Shown here: one piece after another, positions 34,795 through 41,828 of the stretch
How positions within the stretch are numbered: the first letter of the stretch is position 1
How the letters are laid out: the number at the start of each line of letters is the position of its first letter
DNA from: Lachnospiraceae bacterium
GTDB taxonomy: Bacteria > Bacillota > Clostridia > Lachnospirales > Lachnospiraceae
DNA length: 42,855 nucleotides
Assembly: GCA_014799405.1 (NCBI GenBank)
Contig: JAAVIA010000002.1
Location: 1 to 42,855, forward strand
Direction: 5' to 3'
Made by a program: the position numbers and the translations under genes
Notes under the pieces: model-generated
Seen by the model: only the letters and a program-made list of their open reading frames with translations
Database searches by the model: none
Told to the model about the DNA's origin: nothing

Positions 34795-35178
34795 TTACTT
34801 ATTTTTTATTGCAACTGCCTCAATCTCTATAAGCACATCCTTCGGAAGCCTTGCTACCTCAACGCATGAACGTGCAGGGTAATTATCCGTAAAAAATGAT
34901 GCATAAACCTCATTTACCTTTGCAAAATCATTCATATCCTTTATGAATACATTGGTCTTTACAACTGACTGTGCGTCTGACCCTGCCTCCTCAAGAAGCG
35001 CAATAAGATTTGATATTGCCTGACGTGCCTGTGCAGTAATATCACCGCTTTCAAGTTCTCCTGTCTCAGGTATAATCGGTATCATACCCGATGTGTAAAT
35101 CATATTCCCTACAACTACCGCCTGTGAATATGGTCCTATTGCCGCAGGTGCCTTTTTTGTTGAAATAATTTCCTTCAT
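34795..35178 (-). CDS. ridA: RidA enamine/imine deaminase
   Basis: 127 residues. Canonical RidA/YjgF: 'IISTKKAPAAIGPYSQAVVV', 'MIYTSGMIPIIPETGELESG', 'NVFIKDMNDFAKVNEVYA' and 'YPARSCVEVARLPKDVLIEI' with the catalytic Arg in ARSC. It hydrolyses 2-aminoacrylate and related enamines from PLP enzymes, which otherwise inactivate transaminases such as IlvE, encoded next. Its ribosome site AAGGAGG overlaps the end of the upstream cvfB-like gene, two bases away. Confidence 0.96.
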   Translation of the reverse strand: MKEIISTKKAPAAIGPYSQAVVVGNMIYTSGMIPIIPETGELESGDITAQARQAISNLIALLEEAGSDAQSVVKTNVFIKDMNDFAKVNEVYASFFTDNYPARSCVEVARLPKDVLIEIEAVAIKNK

Positions 35179-35180
35179 TT

Positions 35181-36023
35181 TTATTTCCTCCTTAATTCAA
35201 TGGTTTTTTCCGTGATTTTTATTTTGCCCTCCTTAAGCAGCTTTCCAACGGCACGCTTAAAGGCATTTTTACTGAGTCCCAGCTCTCTTTTTATAAGCTC
35301 CTTATCCGCTTTATCATTAAAAGGAAGCACTCCCTTGTAGCTTTTTATGACATCGTATACCATTTCACTGTCTGAAATCATCTGCTTATAGGCCACATCC
35401 TTAAGTGCAAGGTCCGCTCTTCCATCTTCTCTTATGTTTACGATTCGTCCCTCTATCTCATCTCCAACATAGACATTATTATAAATCTCATTTTCATGGA
35501 TAAGACCACTATATTTGTCGTCTATGGCAACAAACGCTCCCATTCCCTGCTTGTACTCGTATATGATTCCCTTAAAGCCCTGTCCCTTCTCATAGCCCTC
35601 TATAGGCAGAAGATAATTATACAGCTTCATGGAAACACAAAGCCTGTCGGATTTATCCGCATACATTCTCACAAGGTACTCTTTTCCCACCTTGACCTTG
35701 GTAGTCTGCTCCTTAAAGGGAAGAAAAATGTCCTTCTCAAGACCCCAGTCCATAAATGCGCCTATATTTGTTACTCCATTCACAACAAGCCTTTTTATCT
35801 CACCGATTGTAATGTATGGCTCATTTACGGTTGCAATAAGTCTGTCGGAAGAATCCCTGTATATAAATACATTTAAGGCATCACCCTTTTTTGTATGTTC
35901 AGGTACCTGTCTTTTAGGAAGCAGAACTGCATCCTTTGCATCGCCGCCTTCCTCTGCCAGATACACACCAAACTCCTTTTCTCTCACTACCTTTAAGGTA
36001 TTCCATTTTCCTACTTCTATCAT
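35181..36023 (-). CDS. CvfB/YitL-type S1 RNA-binding protein
   Basis: About 280 residues. Tandem S1-like OB folds ('VGKWNTLKVVREKEFGVYLA' first; 'TNIGAFMDWGLEKDIFLPF' second; 'GFKGIIYEYKQGMGAFVAID' third) followed by a winged helix ('KRELGLSKNAFKRAVGKLLK'). This is the plan of CvfB of Staphylococcus and YitL of Bacillus, RNA-binding regulators of virulence or unknown targets. The ATG at 36023 has GGAG six bases upstream; the upstream start in the track lacks one. Co-transcribed with ridA and ilvE. Confidence 0.88.
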   Translation of the reverse strand: MIEVGKWNTLKVVREKEFGVYLAEEGGDAKDAVLLPKRQVPEHTKKGDALNVFIYRDSSDRLIATVNEPYITIGEIKRLVVNGVTNIGAFMDWGLEKDIFLPFKEQTTKVKVGKEYLVRMYADKSDRLCVSMKLYNYLLPIEGYEKGQGFKGIIYEYKQGMGAFVAIDDKYSGLIHENEIYNNVYVGDEIEGRIVNIREDGRADLALKDVAYKQMISDSEMVYDVIKSYKGVLPFNDKADKELIKRELGLSKNAFKRAVGKLLKEGKIKITEKTIELRRK

Positions 36024-36076
36024 GTTAAACTCCATTTCCTGTAAAACCATACATATGGCAAATACATTTTCAAGGT

Positions 36077-36099
36077 AAAAAAGAGCCGATTTTCAGCTC
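36077..36099 (-). terminator. Intrinsic terminator after the 113-residue gene
   Basis: Minus strand GAGCTG-AAAAT-CGGCTC followed by TTTTTT. Separates the small unknown gene from cvfB. Confidence 0.75.
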
Positions 36100-36127
36100 C
36101 TTATTACTTCACATACAACCTGTACAT

Positions 36128-36469
36128 TTATTTTTTTGCAGCTTGCAATACCTTTTGTTTTATATAAGCTGCCTCTGTATCTGATGCTTTTTCAAAACCG
36201 CACTCCATAAGCTTATCTGCTGAATTGCTTAACGAGAAAAATGAAACTCCCTTTTCATTTTTCTGTGCATCATAACCATTATAAACATCTATAATTGCAT
36301 ACTTATCCTTGCTTCTCTTATCCGGATTAGGAACAACCTTTTTTATACACCAGTCCCATACAGGGGTACCGGCCTCTAACTCCGTAACCTCATCGCTTGG
36401 AACCTTTTTCACATATACACTGTCCGTATCACATATAGCCCATGGTACAACGTAAATTATGCTGCTCAT
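36128..36469 (-). CDS. Small soluble protein, unknown
   Basis: 113 residues, no signal or membrane segment, not recognised. It has mixed alpha/beta character with 'IIYVVPWAICDTDSVYVKKV', 'KDKYAIIDVYNGYDAQ' and a C-terminal helical end (SDTEAAYIKQKVLQ). AGGAGGATTGCT precedes ATG, so it is a real gene. Monocistronic with its own terminator. Confidence 0.6.
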   Translation of the reverse strand: MSSIIYVVPWAICDTDSVYVKKVPSDEVTELEAGTPVWDWCIKKVVPNPDKRSKDKYAIIDVYNGYDAQKNEKGVSFFSLSNSADKLMECGFEKASDTEAAYIKQKVLQAAKK

Positions 36470-36597
36470 AGCAATCCTCCTAACCGTTTATGACATGTGA
36501 AATTCTAAACCATGATTTGCTGTTTGTCAAATATTTTAGTAAAAATGTTTAAAATTCTAATATCATAAAATAGTTATAAAAAATTTTAAAAAAACAC

Positions 36598-36626
36598 TTG
36601 CATTTTTTCTTCTGTTGTTTTATAAT
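36598..36626 (+). promoter_or_regulatory. tRNA-Gln promoter
   Basis: TTGCAT (36598-36603), 17-base spacer, TATAAT (36621-36626), twelve bases before the tRNA. Confidence 0.75.
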
Positions 36627-36638
36627 ATCAACTCGTAA

Positions 36639-36710
36639 TGGGCTATCGCCAAATGGTAAGGCACTGGACTCTGACTCCAGCATTTCAAGGTTCGAATCCT
36701 TGTAGCCCAG
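36639..36710 (+). tRNA. tRNA-Gln (anticodon CTG)
   Basis: 72-base cloverleaf: acceptor TGGGCTA with TAGCCCA, D arm TCGCC...GGTAAGGC, anticodon stem CTGGA/TCCAG with loop CTCTGAC giving anticodon CTG (reads CAG), T arm AAGG-TTCGAAT-CCTT, discriminator G. CCA is not encoded. Confidence 0.95.
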
Positions 36711-36712
36711 CT

Positions 36713-36742
36713 AAAAACGACCTCGGTGAGGTTGTTTTTTTA
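36713..36742 (+). terminator. tRNA-Gln terminator
   Basis: AAAAACGACCTC-GGT-GAGGTTGTTTTTTT directly after the tRNA, with G-U pairing and a U run. Confidence 0.88.
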
Positions 36743-36907
36743 TTTAATCGAGATATTTATGTGAAATTAGGCATTCAGCTTAACATGCCTGATATACAAC
36801 ATAGCCTGTATTTCCTATGAAACATCTTCGTTATTACCATTTTGGGAAACATACTTTATTAATACCATAAATAAACTTCATGGTTACTATACCACACATC
36901 CATGTAA

Positions 36908-37027
36908 TTAATATTTCCTAAGCCTAACAACTATTGTAGTAATTAATCCCGCTAAAATCATAGCAGGTGTCACTACTAATGCCATAGCGTGTATTCCCAA
37001 CTTAGAAACTGTTTTGTTTTGAGATAG
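36908..37027 (-). pseudogene. Possible 3' remnant of a membrane protein gene
   Basis: In the frame ending at the TAA at 36908-36910, about 39 codons remain open: a polar lead, then 'HAMALVVTPAMILAGLITTI' and a basic end VVRLRKY. This looks like the last transmembrane helix and tail of a membrane protein (as in many ABC-associated proteins), with the frame closed upstream by a stop at 37028-37030. No ribosome site. The track's 107-residue ORF over this stretch is in another frame and is not convincing. The rest of 36743-37311 shows no gene. Confidence 0.3.
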
Positions 37028-37048
37028 TTACTGTCATAATCTCGTTTT

Positions 37049-37084
37049 GTTGAACGATGCACCATTTTGGTTGGGACATTCAAC
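37049..37084 (+). repeat. 36-bp direct repeat, left copy
   Basis: Matches the copy at 38420-38455 at 30 of 36 positions in the same orientation, with the shared core GATGCACCATTTTGG and ends GTTGA...TTCAAC. In the plus frame both read ...DAPFW(L/V)..ST.T, so they may be pieces of one coding family. Confidence 0.7.
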
Positions 37085-37311
37085 GCATACTTCATCGTTT
37101 TGTCCCGAATGTCGATATTCATGGTACTCTCGATTAACCTCACAAAACCATATCCGCGACTAGCATGCACAGGGTTATCGTGAGCTTTTAGACATCGAAT
37201 AAACAAAATATCAGATATACTTAGATGGCATAGGATTGCGAGAAAATACAGAGAAGTGGTCGAATATGCAAAATTCACATCATTGGTCTCTAAATTCAAA
37301 ATATAAAATTA

Positions 37312-38233
37312 TCATACATTTACCCTGCGGCGGATAAGCTTGTCATAGGCATACTGTATACCATAACTCACCACTAACGCTGCCGGAAGCGCAACCAGGT
37401 AAGCCTTCCATATTGCCGGTTCGCCCAATTTGCCGAATATAAACCAATAAACAGGTCTATGAAAAAGATATGCGCACATGCTTGCATAGCTTATTTTTTG
37501 CAAGAATGGCAAACAAAACGTTTTTTGCAAGAACCCCCCCCAGATTTAGTGCAAAGACAAGGACACAGATACAGGGGATAAAGTGATATTTTAACGGAGC
37601 ATCACCTATATTCAGGCTTATTATCGCAAAGACGATTGGAGAAAGCACTAGTAAATAGAGGTTTGCCTGTGCAGATATCCTGCCTGACATTAGGATACCG
37701 GCTCCGTAAAAGCACCAATAAAACCAGTATCTTTCGTCCAACCCGGTTATATGTGTAAAGAGGAGCAATACTGTCATAATTGTCAATATCAGTATGATTT
37801 TGACCGGGACTTTGTGGCAAAAATTCACTAAAGGCGTTACAAGGTAGAAAAGCATCAGCATGCACAAATACCAAAGAGTCACCGCAGCAGGAGAGATAAT
37901 TCCCGATAATCCCAAGACAGTAAACAGCCATTCCCGAAAATTTTTAATATAGCCTATATACCACATCAATGCCGCAGCAATAACAAAAAGGGGATAAAAG
38001 GTGAGCAACCTTCGGATATAGAAAATCAGGCAGTCCTTATGGTCTTGAACTTTTTTTGAACCAAGCAAATAGCCTGATATGAAGGTAAAGACAGCAAGTA
38101 CTCCGTATGTGATTTTACGTGTCAACAAGCTCTGAATCCCTTTATCGATATAGGGAATCAGATGCCAGAACCCCACTATATATAGCATGCACATTGCTCT
38201 GGCACAGTCGATAAAGTACTTTCTGCCTTCCAT
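37312..38233 (-). pseudogene. Acyltransferase-3 family membrane protein, frameshifted
   Basis: Two overlapping frames make one protein of about 307 residues. Frame 1 (38233-37457) begins 'GRKYFIDCARAMCMLYIVGFW' with the acyltransferase-3 opening, then about eight helices; its end KNKLCKHVRISFS is off-frame. Frame 2 (37530-37312) gives the natural ending 'KISYASMCAYLFHRPVYWF', the classic last motif of this family, and a basic tail. The shift lies between an 8-base G run (37534-37541) and a 6-base A run near 37508; a one-base loss in either joins the frames. Such enzymes O-acetylate surface sugars or lipids. It may be truly broken, a sequencing slip, or phase-variable. GGAAAGGAGATAT precedes ATG. 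Confidence 0.75.
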
Positions 38234-38345
38234 ATATCTCCTTTCCGAGTTTAGTAACAGACCATTGCGCCTGAACCATTATTTTTTGTCTTTCTGTTTG
38301 ACGTTATCAGTGTAGCATAAGAGGTTTTATTCGGTCAACATTTAT

Positions 38346-38374
38346 TTGCAGCAGGATGTGAAATATGGTATTCT
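38346..38374 (+). promoter_or_regulatory. Possible promoter before a 22-codon ORF
   Basis: TTGCAG (38346-38351), 17-base spacer, TATTCT (38369-38374), followed 30 bases later by GGAGG and a start codon. Confidence 0.4.
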
Positions 38375-38417
38375 AAAATAAGATTTTATAATAATTTCAG
38401 AATGAATGGAGGAACCT

Positions 38418-38486
38418 ATGTTGATTGATGCACCATTTTGGGTGGATTATTCAACCACCACATTTAGTATTAATCTTATCCTCTGA
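38418..38486 (+). CDS. Very short ORF or truncated gene start
   Basis: 22 codons (MLIDAPFWVDYSTTTFSINL..) preceded by GGAGG five bases upstream of ATG and by a promoter-like pair. It contains the right copy of the 36-bp repeat. Either a small peptide gene or the 5' stub of a degraded gene whose other fragment is the left copy at 37049. The peptide has no signal sequence and matches nothing I recognise. Track did not list it. Confidence 0.3.
   Translation: MLIDAPFWVDYSTTTFSINLIL
38420..38455 (+). repeat. 36-bp direct repeat, right copy
   Basis: Second copy of the segment at 37049-37084; the two flank the broken acyltransferase gene. Confidence 0.7.
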
Positions 38487-38520
38487 ATCTAAACCAACAT
38501 CTCAAACATTACAATCCTAT

Positions 38521-38578
38521 AAAAAAAGGCTTGTCACAGGCAGGTAACTTATCCCTTAAATTCCTACTGCGACAGCCT
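38521..38578 (-). terminator. tRNA-Arg terminator
   Basis: On the minus strand CAGGCTGTCGCAGTAGG pairs imperfectly with CCTGCCTGTGACAAGCCT and is followed by TTTTTTT. It uses the same GGCTGTCGCA opening as the ilvE terminator and the 27877 palindrome. Confidence 0.75.
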
Positions 38579-38586
38579 GTTATTCG

Positions 38587-38660
38587 CGCGGCTGAGAAGA
38601 TTCGAACTCCCGACACCTTGGTCCGTAGCCAAGTGCTCTATCCAGCTGAGCTACAACCGC
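38587..38660 (-). tRNA. tRNA-Arg (anticodon ACG)
   Basis: 74-base cloverleaf: acceptor GCGGTTG with CAGCCGC, D arm AGCTC...GAGC, anticodon stem CTTGG/CCAAG with loop CTACGGA (anticodon ACG, read as inosine), T arm CGGGA-GTTCGAAT-CTTCT with one weak pairing, discriminator G. CCA is not encoded. Confidence 0.95.
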
Positions 38661-38691
38661 ATAATATTTCTTTAATACTACAACAGTGGTT

Positions 38692-38720
38692 ATTTTACAA
38701 TAAGCACAATTCTTTGTCAA
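38692..38720 (-). promoter_or_regulatory. tRNA-Arg promoter within an inverted repeat
   Basis: TTGACA (38715-38720), 17 bases, TAAAAT (38692-38697). The promoter lies inside a 15-base inverted repeat, ACAGTGGTTATTTTA ... TAAAATAACCACTGT (about 38683-38744), an unusual placement that could bind a dimeric protein or form a hairpin on read-through RNA from the sigma-factor gene. Confidence 0.65.
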
Positions 38721-38786
38721 GGTGCAATTAAAATAACCACTGTGTCCATCATATAAATATTTATTTAAAAAATAATTTTCAATCTC

Positions 38787-40466
38787 CTACTCCCACTCAA
38801 CAGCCTTGAAGGAATCTATCAGTGCCTGGGACAAATCATCCATGACAGCCTGCTTGGATGCGTCTTCTGAAACATCGAAATACAAAAAACCCCAATCGTT
38901 AATGTCATCCTCTGTAAGTCCGGAAAATCTTATAAGGTTGTAAGGAATCTCTCGAATGATTATCTCATCACCCGAAATATGCTCATGTTTCTCCTCCACG
39001 GTCATTGTACCCTTCTCCAAAGTATAGGAAAATCCAAAAGGATTGACTCCCTCATCTGCGCTTGCAATGCTTCGTGTCAGGCTCTGAATGTTTCTAAGAC
39101 TGTATTCACTATATCCTCCGTCAAAAGTAGTGCGCAGCCAATCATCACTAAATGCCTCCTCCCATGGTGTGGTGCTACTCGTATCATTTATATATAATCC
39201 GATATCCAAAGCCTCCGAATCAGGGAAGTACTCGCCATCAACATATGCCAATGAATGACTATAGCCAAGCTGTACATTTCTAATAAGCGTTACATCCTCC
39301 AGCTTCCGTGTGTGATAATCCCATGCTTCATTATCTAATCTTTGCCCATCAAACTCCAATGGAATAAGAAAATTGTATGTCTGTTTAAGCCAAACCTGAC
39401 TTTCAAGATAACTGAGATTATACCGTTTAAACATATCATCAGATACCGTTTCATTAAATTCATTTGATACATGGTTGTAATTAGTATATTCAAACACAAT
39501 ACGGGAATCTCCGCCCTGTGTCACGCTTTCAAGCTGTGTTGTTCCATTATCCGCTTTATTGTCATCCTTGTCATTGTTCGCAATTATAAAGCCTGCCGCA
39601 CCTCCCAGTACAGCAAGTGCCGCTATTCCTGCTATTATTTTTGTCTTTAAAGCCTTTGTCATAGCATATCCTCCTATTTTCGCTGCCGTGCCTGCTACCG
39701 CCTGTCCTCCCACTGCCGTGCCTGCTGCCGCTTGTCCTCCCACTGCTCCCGCTGTCGCTGTCTGCCCTGCCGTTGCAGCTGCTGTTTCCGTAGTTACACC
39801 GCCAGCAACAGAAGCTGCCACCGCTGCCTTTGCCATAGGTGGGATTCCGTATACCTGATAGTGAAAAAGCAGCGCAAGAAACGGTATACCTGCAACAGAG
39901 TAGATTTTCTCTCCGCTTTGCTGTTCATAGGCAAGCACACCCTCCTTTATTTTCCTACGGGCTGCATTTAGGCGGTATTTAACCGTACCAACCGGACACT
40001 CCATAAGCTGGGCAATTTCCTGTATTGTCATTTCATCAAAATAAAACAGGATAACTGTTCTGTACAGTGTTTCCGATAAAACATTGCTCATAATATGAAA
40101 TACAAGCTGCCGTTTTTCCTGCTGCGTTGCATAGCTTTCAGGAAGAAAATTTTCGTTTTCCTCCTTACAATCCTCCATGGCATCAGTATCATTCAGATAA
40201 AACATATTGTTTTTCTTTAAAAGGTTTTTACATTTATTTACTGCAATTCTTATAAGCCATGCCTCAAACTGTTGTCTGTCCTTAAGTTCCCCCAAATGCT
40301 CCCATGCTGAAGTATAGGTCTCCTGAGCCATGTCAAGTGCATCCTGCTCATTTTTAACAAGACAAATACATGTATAATATATTTTTTGATAAGTCATCTG
40401 GTAAAGACGGTTCCATGCATCCTGATTTCCTGATAGAGCCTGCTCCACAAGTGTCCTAAAATCCAT
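38787..40466 (-). CDS. ECF sigma factor fused to a transmembrane helix and extracytoplasmic domain
   Basis: About 559 residues. Residues 1-175 are a normal ECF sigma factor: region 2 'LYQMTYQKIYYTCICLVKNE' and 'DALDMAQETYTSAWEHL', 'FEAWLIRIAVNKCKNLLKK', then region 4 'LYRTVILFYFDEMTIQEIAQ' and 'VGTVKYRLNAARRKIKEG'. A Gly/Ala-rich linker (about 200-260) includes two 10-residue repeats (AVGGQA.AGT). A transmembrane helix (about 265-290, IIAGIAALAVLGGAAGFII) precedes about 250 extracytoplasmic residues, rich in Asp/Tyr/Ser, unrecognised. Sigma and sensor parts sit in one chain, so the sigma would be membrane-tethered until cleaved. ATG at 40466 follows AGGAGG; the track's TTG is inside the ribosome site. 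Confidence 0.82.
   Translation of the reverse strand: MDFRTLVEQALSGNQDAWNRLYQMTYQKIYYTCICLVKNEQDALDMAQETYTSAWEHLGELKDRQQFEAWLIRIAVNKCKNLLKKNNMFYLNDTDAMEDCKEENENFLPESYATQQEKRQLVFHIMSNVLSETLYRTVILFYFDEMTIQEIAQLMECPVGTVKYRLNAARRKIKEGVLAYEQQSGEKIYSVAGIPFLALLFHYQVYGIPPMAKAAVAASVAGGVTTETAAATAGQTATAGAVGGQAAAGTAVGGQAVAGTAAKIGGYAMTKALKTKIIAGIAALAVLGGAAGFIIANNDKDDNKADNGTTQLESVTQGGDSRIVFEYTNYNHVSNEFNETVSDDMFKRYNLSYLESQVWLKQTYNFLIPLEFDGQRLDNEAWDYHTRKLEDVTLIRNVQLGYSHSLAYVDGEYFPDSEALDIGLYINDTSSTTPWEEAFSDDWLRTTFDGGYSEYSLRNIQSLTRSIASADEGVNPFGFSYTLEKGTMTVEEKHEHISGDEIIIREIPYNLIRFSGLTEDDINDWGFLYFDVSEDASKQAVMDDLSQALIDSFKAVEWE
39685..39744. repeat. 30-bp tandem repeat, two copies, within the sigma factor linker
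   Basis: Two adjacent 30-base units differing at two positions, each coding for ten residues (AVGGQA.AGT plus one). GC-rich compared with the surroundings, so copy number may vary and change linker length. Confidence 0.85.
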
Positions 40467-40561
40467 TTTATATCCTCCTCTCAATTATTTGTTCCAGCAT
40501 TTTGGCAAATACCTATACACTATATAGACAAAAAAAAGTACTGAAAGGTTTGCTTTAAATT

Positions 40562-40600
40562 AAAAATCCGCATAAAAAATTTACTAATTTTCTATGCGGA
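40562..40600 (-). terminator. Terminator after the phosphopantetheinyl transferase
   Basis: TCCGCATA ... TATGCGGA with inner AAAATT/AATTTT pairing around AGTA, then TTTTT. The stem begins inside the last codons and includes the stop codon TAG. Confidence 0.85.
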
Positions 40601-41255
40601 CATCCGTAACATCCTCAGCGCAAATTGCATATATATAATTATCTATTTCTCCAGTATAATATTTTAAAGCCTCATTCTTCACGCATTTATTTACAACATC
40701 AACTTCAAACGATGATAACGGGACGCTTATCCCTTTACCGCTCAGCTTTAAATATGCTTCTTTGAGTGTCCAGATTTCAAAGAAACGCCTGCTCCTTTCG
40801 GCATTCATTTTATCTTCCCCACACCCATCAAACACAGGCTCATCATTTCCATTTAATACATACAAGTACTCATGTGGAACAAAGCATCTCTTGGCGACCT
40901 TCGTATCCTTAATCCTGAGCTCCTCTATATCTACTCCAAGCTCCTGCTTGGAGTATGCCATCATAACCATATCCCCCGAATGGGATATGTTGTATTTATA
41001 CTCAGGATATTCCTTTAAATACGGCTTTCCGTTTTCACCCTTTCCGATAAGAATGTCATCCGGCTTTAAACCAAATTCTCGTTCCACAATCTCCTGTAAA
41101 AGCAGTCCTGCCGTCATGGAAACATATGCAGCCTTTTTATTTTTAAGCTTTGCAACCTTTTCCCTTCTCGCAAGGTGAAGCATATTTATTATACTGTCAA
41201 AGTTTTTTTCAAGGTACTCGGCATCAACTCTTTTGAATACTACGTTTATTTTCAT
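40584..41255 (-). CDS. Sfp-type 4'-phosphopantetheinyl transferase
   Basis: 223 residues. Core motifs: 'GKGENGKPYLKEYPEYKYNI' and 'YNISHSGDMVMMAYS', 'LGVDIEELRIKD' with the Mg-binding Asp, and 'FFEIWTLKEAYLKLSGKGIS' with the second Glu and Lys. It moves phosphopantetheine from CoA to carrier proteins. The double-domain Sfp type, rather than the trimeric AcpS, usually serves secondary-metabolite carriers, so its position next to KS, FabG and FabZ genes is informative. GGAGCTGAAA precedes ATG. Last gene of the cluster; a terminator follows. 124 bases separate it from fabZ. Confidence 0.93.
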   Translation of the reverse strand: MKINVVFKRVDAEYLEKNFDSIINMLHLARREKVAKLKNKKAAYVSMTAGLLLQEIVEREFGLKPDDILIGKGENGKPYLKEYPEYKYNISHSGDMVMMAYSKQELGVDIEELRIKDTKVAKRCFVPHEYLYVLNGNDEPVFDGCGEDKMNAERSRRFFEIWTLKEAYLKLSGKGISVPLSSFEVDVVNKCVKNEALKYYTGEIDNYIYAICAEDVTDVRIEN

Positions 41256-41275
41256 TTTTCAGCTCCGTTATATTG

Positions 41276-41365
41276 AACGTCAGACTATTCCAAATTTGCT
41301 TTCAGCAAATAGGCTGACATAAACCTTTAACCCAATTATTAAAACGTGGGCAGGCTTATGTCTAT
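41276..41365 (-). promoter_or_regulatory. Two hairpins between fabZ and PPTase
   Basis: ATTTGC-TGAAA-GCAAAT (about 41297-41313) and a longer pairing of GACATAAGCCT with AGGTTTATGTC (about 41318-41361). No U run follows closely, so they may be processing or stability signals in the operon RNA. Confidence 0.35.
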
Positions 41366-41379
41366 TTTAACCTATAACA

Positions 41380-41826
41380 TTACTGATTGTAAATATCCTC
41401 TTTATTCATTGCAGTAAACGCAAGTATACCCTTGGCTTTTACCTTTCCGTCAACCGTAACCTTCGCATTAAATTTTATAAGTCCTGCGCCGCCGCTCTCC
41501 TTTGTAACCTCTATGACAAGAGTATCCCCCGGAAGAACAGGCTTAAGAAACTTGAATTCCTCGCATTTTAACAGCACATATATTTTACTGTCATCGGTCC
41601 CCTCGCTCTCAATAGTTATTGAGCATAGTTGTGCTGCTGCCTCAATAACAAGAACTCCGGGCATTATCGGTGCATCGGGAAAATGTCCTGCAAAATATGG
41701 TTCGTTTATGGAGACGCATTTGATTCCCCTCGCATATTCGCCTGCCCGCACCTCCTCAACCTTCTCTATCATCTGAAAGGGAGGTCTTTGCTTTATCCTC
41801 TTTTGTACCTCGTTTATATTCATCAT
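41380..41826 (-). CDS. FabZ-type 3-hydroxyacyl-ACP dehydratase
   Basis: About 148 residues, one hotdog fold. 'RPPFQMIEKVEEVRAGEYAR' then the catalytic His in 'YFAGHFPDAPIMPGVLVIEA' with the catalytic Glu in the same run, as in FabZ. It dehydrates 3-hydroxyacyl-ACP to trans-2-enoyl-ACP. The track begins inside fabG; the real ATG (41826 or 41823) follows the fabG stop by two bases. Third in the KS-FabG-FabZ order. In this setting it may serve a dedicated pathway rather than primary fatty acid synthesis. Confidence 0.92.
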   Translation of the reverse strand: MMNINEVQKRIKQRPPFQMIEKVEEVRAGEYARGIKCVSINEPYFAGHFPDAPIMPGVLVIEAAAQLCSITIESEGTDDSKIYVLLKCEEFKFLKPVLPGDTLVIEVTKESGGAGLIKFNAKVTVDGKVKAKGILAFTAMNKEDIYNQ

Positions 41827-41828
41827 AA

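Noticed and set aside
36976-37299. 107-codon minus-strand ORF from the track
   Set aside because: No ribosome site, no motif, and competing frames on both strands look equally coding; kept only as remnants and repeats.
39559-39858. 99-codon Ala/Pro-rich plus-strand ORF
   Set aside because: It is the mirror of the Gly/Ala-rich linker repeats in the sigma-factor gene.
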